Assembly: GCF_014205165.1 (NCBI RefSeq)
Contig: NZ_JACHMZ010000001.1
Coordinates: 3,060,501-3,124,500, forward strand
Direction: 5' to 3'
DNA: 64,000 bases
Source: Micromonospora carbonacea
GTDB lineage: Bacteria; Actinomycetota; Actinomycetes; Mycobacteriales; Micromonosporaceae
In this document: positions 61,185 to 64,000 of the stretch, piece by piece
Layout of the letters: each line of letters starts with the position of its first letter
Position numbering within the stretch: the stretch's first letter is position 1
Notes under the pieces: generated by a model
What the model saw: the letters and a program-made list of their open reading frames with translations, nothing else
Databases searched by the model: none
Told to the model about the DNA's origin: nothing
Translations under genes and position numbers: made by a program

Positions 61185-63248
61185 ATGTGGGACGAGGCCC
61201 GGCTCCGCTTCGGCGGCGACTGGAACCCCGAGCAGTGGCCCGAGCGGGTCTGGGCCGAGGACGTGGCCCTGATGCGCCGGGCCCACGTCGACCTCGTCAC
61301 CGTCGGCGTGTTCGCCTGGTCCCGCCTCGAACCCGCGCCCGGCCGCTACGACTTCGGCTGGCTCGACCGGGTGCTGGACCTGCTCGCCGACAACGGCATC
61401 GGCGCGGCGCTGGCCACCCCGACCGCGTCGCCGCCGCCCTGGTTCTCCCTGGCCCACCCGGGCGCGCTGCCGGTGACCGCCGACGGGGTGCGGCTGCACC
61501 ACGGCAGCCGGGACACCTACTGCGCCGCCGCGCCGGCGTACCGGGCCGCCGCCCGGCGGATCGCCGGGGTCCTCGCCGAGCGCTACGCCCACCACCCGGC
61601 GCTGGCCCTGTGGCACGTGCACAACGAGTACGGCACCGTCTGCCACTGCGAGCACGCGGCGGCGGCGTTCCGGGCGTGGCTGGTCGGGCGGCACGGCGAC
61701 CTGGCGGCCCTCAACGACGCCTGGACCACCAGCTTCTGGAGCCAGCACTACTCCGACTGGGCGCAGATCAGCACCCCCCGGGCGACGCAGTACCTGGCCA
61801 ACCCCGGCCAGCTGCTCGACTTCCGGCGGTTCTGGTCCGACACCCTGCTCGCCGCGTACACCGAGCAGCGGGACCTGCTGCGGGCGGCGAACCCGGCGGT
61901 GCCCGTCACCACCAACTACGTCCTCGGCGACTGGGTGCCCGTCGACCACGCCCGCTGGGCCGCCGAGGTCGACCTGGTGGCCGTCGACCACTACCCGTCG
62001 GCGGTCGACGGCGGGGCCGAGGAGCAGACGGCGCTGGCCGCGGACCTGGCCCGGGGCTGGGCCCGGCACGGCGCGCGCGCCCGGGCCGCCCGCGCCGCCG
62101 CCACCGGGGGCGGCCGGCGGCCGGTGCCCGGCGATGCCGCCGGGGGCGGCGCCTGGCTGCTCATGGAGAGCGCCCCGAACCTGATCTACACCGCCGGGCG
62201 GATGCACACCAAGGAGCCCGGCCGGATGGCCCGGCACAGCCTCGCGCACGTCGCCCGGGGTTCGCGCGGCGCGCTGTACTTCCAGTGGCGCGCCCCCGTC
62301 GGCGGGGCGGAACGCTTCCACTCCGCGCTCGTGCCGCACGCCGGCCCCGACAGCCGGGTGTTCCGCGAGACGGTGGAGCTGGGCGCGGTCCTGGACCGGA
62401 TCGCCGAGACCGACGGCGCGGCCGTGGAGGCGTCCGTGGCGATCGGCTGGGACGCCGGCTGCGGCTGGGCCCTGCAACACCCGGGCCTGCCCTCGCAGCT
62501 CGTCGACCACCACGAGGAGGTCGCGGCGGCGCACCGGGCGCTGTGGCGGGCCGGCTTCGGCTGCGACGTGGTGCTGCCCGGCGACCCCGTCGACGGGTAC
62601 GCGCTGCTGGTGCTCCCGGCCCTCTACCTCGCCTCCGACGCCGCCGCCCGGTGGGCCCGGGACTACGTCGAGGGCGGCGGGCACCTCGTGGTGACCTGGC
62701 TCAGCGGCGTCGCCGACGAGCACGCCCGGGTACGCACCGGCGGCTATCCCGGCGCGTTCCGCGACGTGCTCGGCGTCCGGGTGGAGGAGTTCCACCCGCT
62801 CGCCGCCGGCGACGAGGTCGCCCTGGCCGGTGGCGGCGTCGGACGGATCTGGTCCGAGGGCGTCGGACTCGCCGGGGCCGAGGTCGTCCGCGCGTACGCC
62901 GCCGGGGTGCTCGCCGGGCAGCCGGCGGTGACCCGGCACCGCCACGGCGCGGGCACCGCCTGGTACGTCTCCACCCGGCCCGACGACGAGACGTACCGGC
63001 GGCTGCTGACCGACGCGGCCCTCGCCGCCGGGGCGACGCCGACCTGCCCCGCCGCGCCGGCCGGGGTGGAGGTGGTGCGCCGCCGGGGCGCGGCGGCGAG
63101 CTGGCTGTTCCTGCTCAACCACACCGACCGGGCGCACCGGGTGCCGGCCGCCGGCGTGGAGCTGCTCACCGGCGTGGCGGTCGACACCGCCGTGGAGGTG
63201 CCCGCCGGCGGCGTCGCCGTGGTGCGGGAGGCCCCCGCCGCCGGCTGA
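61185..63248 (+). CDS. GH42 beta-galactosidase
   Basis: A 687-residue GH42 enzyme. The N-terminus FGGDWNPEQWPERVWAEDVALMRRAHVDLVTVGVFAWSRLEP is diagnostic. The acid/base Glu148 is in WHVHNEYG, the nucleophile Glu328 in LLMESAPN. The trimerisation domain (about 400-600) shows GYALLVLPALYLAS and YVEGGGHLVVTWLSGVADEH, and a small C-terminal sandwich ends the protein. A Cys pair near CHCEH may take part in the zinc site of some GH42 enzymes. Insert RARAARAAATGGGRRPVPGD near 300-320 is unusual low complexity. No signal peptide; acts inside on imported beta-galactosides. Confidence 0.93.
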   Translation: MWDEARLRFGGDWNPEQWPERVWAEDVALMRRAHVDLVTVGVFAWSRLEPAPGRYDFGWLDRVLDLLADNGIGAALATPTASPPPWFSLAHPGALPVTADGVRLHHGSRDTYCAAAPAYRAAARRIAGVLAERYAHHPALALWHVHNEYGTVCHCEHAAAAFRAWLVGRHGDLAALNDAWTTSFWSQHYSDWAQISTPRATQYLANPGQLLDFRRFWSDTLLAAYTEQRDLLRAANPAVPVTTNYVLGDWVPVDHARWAAEVDLVAVDHYPSAVDGGAEEQTALAADLARGWARHGARARAARAAATGGGRRPVPGDAAGGGAWLLMESAPNLIYTAGRMHTKEPGRMARHSLAHVARGSRGALYFQWRAPVGGAERFHSALVPHAGPDSRVFRETVELGAVLDRIAETDGAAVEASVAIGWDAGCGWALQHPGLPSQLVDHHEEVAAAHRALWRAGFGCDVVLPGDPVDGYALLVLPALYLASDAAARWARDYVEGGGHLVVTWLSGVADEHARVRTGGYPGAFRDVLGVRVEEFHPLAAGDEVALAGGGVGRIWSEGVGLAGAEVVRAYAAGVLAGQPAVTRHRHGAGTAWYVSTRPDDETYRRLLTDAALAAGATPTCPAAPAGVEVVRRRGAAASWLFLLNHTDRAHRVPAAGVELLTGVAVDTAVEVPAGGVAVVREAPAAG

Positions 63249-63358
63249 CCGTCCGGCCTCCCTGCGCGGGCGATCCCGCAGGTGGGCCACCCCGAACTCC
63301 CACGTTTCTCTCATCTTCCTCGGGTGGTGGGTCCAGACCGGCCTGTTCTGCTCTACCG

Positions 63359-64000
63359 GTGCGATTGCGAATCAACCGGCGGCGACGAGCCGTCCTGCTT
63401 GCCGCCGCCTGCCTGGCGGTCCTGGTGACGGCCGCGGTGGTGGCGGACCGGTGGGTGGCCCGGACGGCGGCGCAGCGGCTGGCCGACCGGCTGGCCTGCG
63501 CCGCCGGCCTCGACCGCTCGCCCGAGGTCGACCTCGGCGGCTTCCCCGTGCTGCCCGGCGTGCTCACCGGGGAGCTCGGCCGGGTGAGCGTGCGCGCCAC
63601 CGACGTCACGCGCGGCGACGTGCGGGCCGCCGAGGTGGACGCCGAGCTGTCCCGGGTGCGGCTGCCCGGCGGGCAGCCGGCCCGCGTCGGCGCGCTGGAC
63701 CTGCGGATCCGGGTCGGCTTCGACGCCCTGCCCGGCGCCGTCGGCGAGCGCCCGGTGCGCTACCGGGGCGTCGGCGGGCTGCTCGCCGTCGAGACCACCG
63801 CGCCGATGGCCGGGCAGCAGCTCCCCGTCACCGTGCTCGCCCGGCCCGCGATCGACGCCGGCCGGCTGACCGTCACCCCCACCGAGATCGAGGTGCTGGG
63901 CATGCGGCGGCCCGCCGGCGCCAACCTGGTGGAGCGGCTCACCGGCGGCCGTGACCTGTCCCGGCCGCTGCCCACCCTGCCCGCCGGCCTGAGCTGGCAG
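63359..64000 (+). CDS. DUF2993 (LmeA-like) protein, 3' truncated
   Basis: The first 214 residues are visible and the gene runs off the window. An uncleaved or cleaved N-terminal signal/anchor follows basic residues (RLRINRRRRAVLLAAACLAVLVTAAVVAD). Then comes the DUF2993 pattern: AQRLADRLACAAGLDRSPEVDLGGFPVLPGVLTGELGRVSVRATDV, and VTPTEIEVLG. DUF2993 proteins such as mycobacterial LmeA are cell-envelope lipid-binding proteins. The GTG start lies close to the AT-richer bases TTCTGCTCTACCG, so the transcript may be nearly leaderless. The 110 bases before it hold no gene. Confidence 0.82.
   Translation, partial: MRLRINRRRRAVLLAAACLAVLVTAAVVADRWVARTAAQRLADRLACAAGLDRSPEVDLGGFPVLPGVLTGELGRVSVRATDVTRGDVRAAEVDAELSRVRLPGGQPARVGALDLRIRVGFDALPGAVGERPVRYRGVGGLLAVETTAPMAGQQLPVTVLARPAIDAGRLTVTPTEIEVLGMRRPAGANLVERLTGGRDLSRPLPTLPAGLSWQ

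Overview
The window is very GC-rich actinomycete chromosome. GTG starts are frequent, GTGA/ATGA stop-start overlaps are common, and the protein families (SmpB, RtcB, VTC/DUF4956, MtrAB-like two-component genes, Tat-lipoprotein ABC systems without ATPases) fit a Micromonosporaceae-type organism. The genus is an inference. I saw no rRNA, tRNA, CRISPR array or insertion sequence.

Layout. (1) 1-4476 holds housekeeping genes: a truncated VanX-type dipeptidase, an esterase, a small conserved protein, and an RNA-repair neighbourhood (rtcB, smpB, kptA). (2) 4571-22600 is a natural-product locus. It contains an MFS exporter coupled to a 3682-residue hybrid megasynthase with the order acyl-ligase, ACP, KS, AT, ACP, luciferase-like monooxygenase, C, A, PCP, C and no thioesterase. 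Further on are a free-standing adenylation protein without a carrier domain, an apparently frameshifted small membrane protein, a nitrilase-family amidase and a Cys/Met-metabolism PLP enzyme. (3) 22600-28722 holds a proline iminopeptidase, two XRE regulators with helical C-termini, and htpG with a strong terminator hairpin. (4) 28845-34273 has a VTC/DUF4956 pair, a secreted beta-structured carbohydrate-binding protein, a thioredoxin/DUF4395 pair and a flavin reductase.

(5) 34730-46401 is the most striking region. Nine genes are joined by eight consecutive four-base overlaps. They encode an ATP-grasp ligase, a DUF364-type 'heavy-metal chelation' protein, a cysteine-synthase-like PLP enzyme, a dipeptide epimerase, an MFS exporter, a methyltransferase, and a peptide/nickel-type ABC importer whose second permease is fused to both ATPases. 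The only promoter candidate carries a Zur-like palindrome in its spacer. I read this as a candidate biosynthesis, export and re-uptake system for a small dipeptide-like metallophore, formally parallel to staphylopine systems but with a different enzyme set. The function is inferred.

(6) 46431-49942 has a GlsB-like membrane protein, a STAS protein, and an OmpR-type response regulator/kinase/GerMN lipoprotein operon. (7) 49945-63248 is an oligosaccharide-utilisation locus. GH95, LacI and GH3 genes form one minus-strand operon behind two palindromic operators. A ROK regulator diverges from a binding protein and two permeases, followed by a GH42 beta-galactosidase. The enzyme set (fucosidase, beta-glucosidase/xylosidase, beta-galactosidase) would suit fucosylated plant side chains such as those of xyloglucan. 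(8) A DUF2993 protein runs off the right edge.
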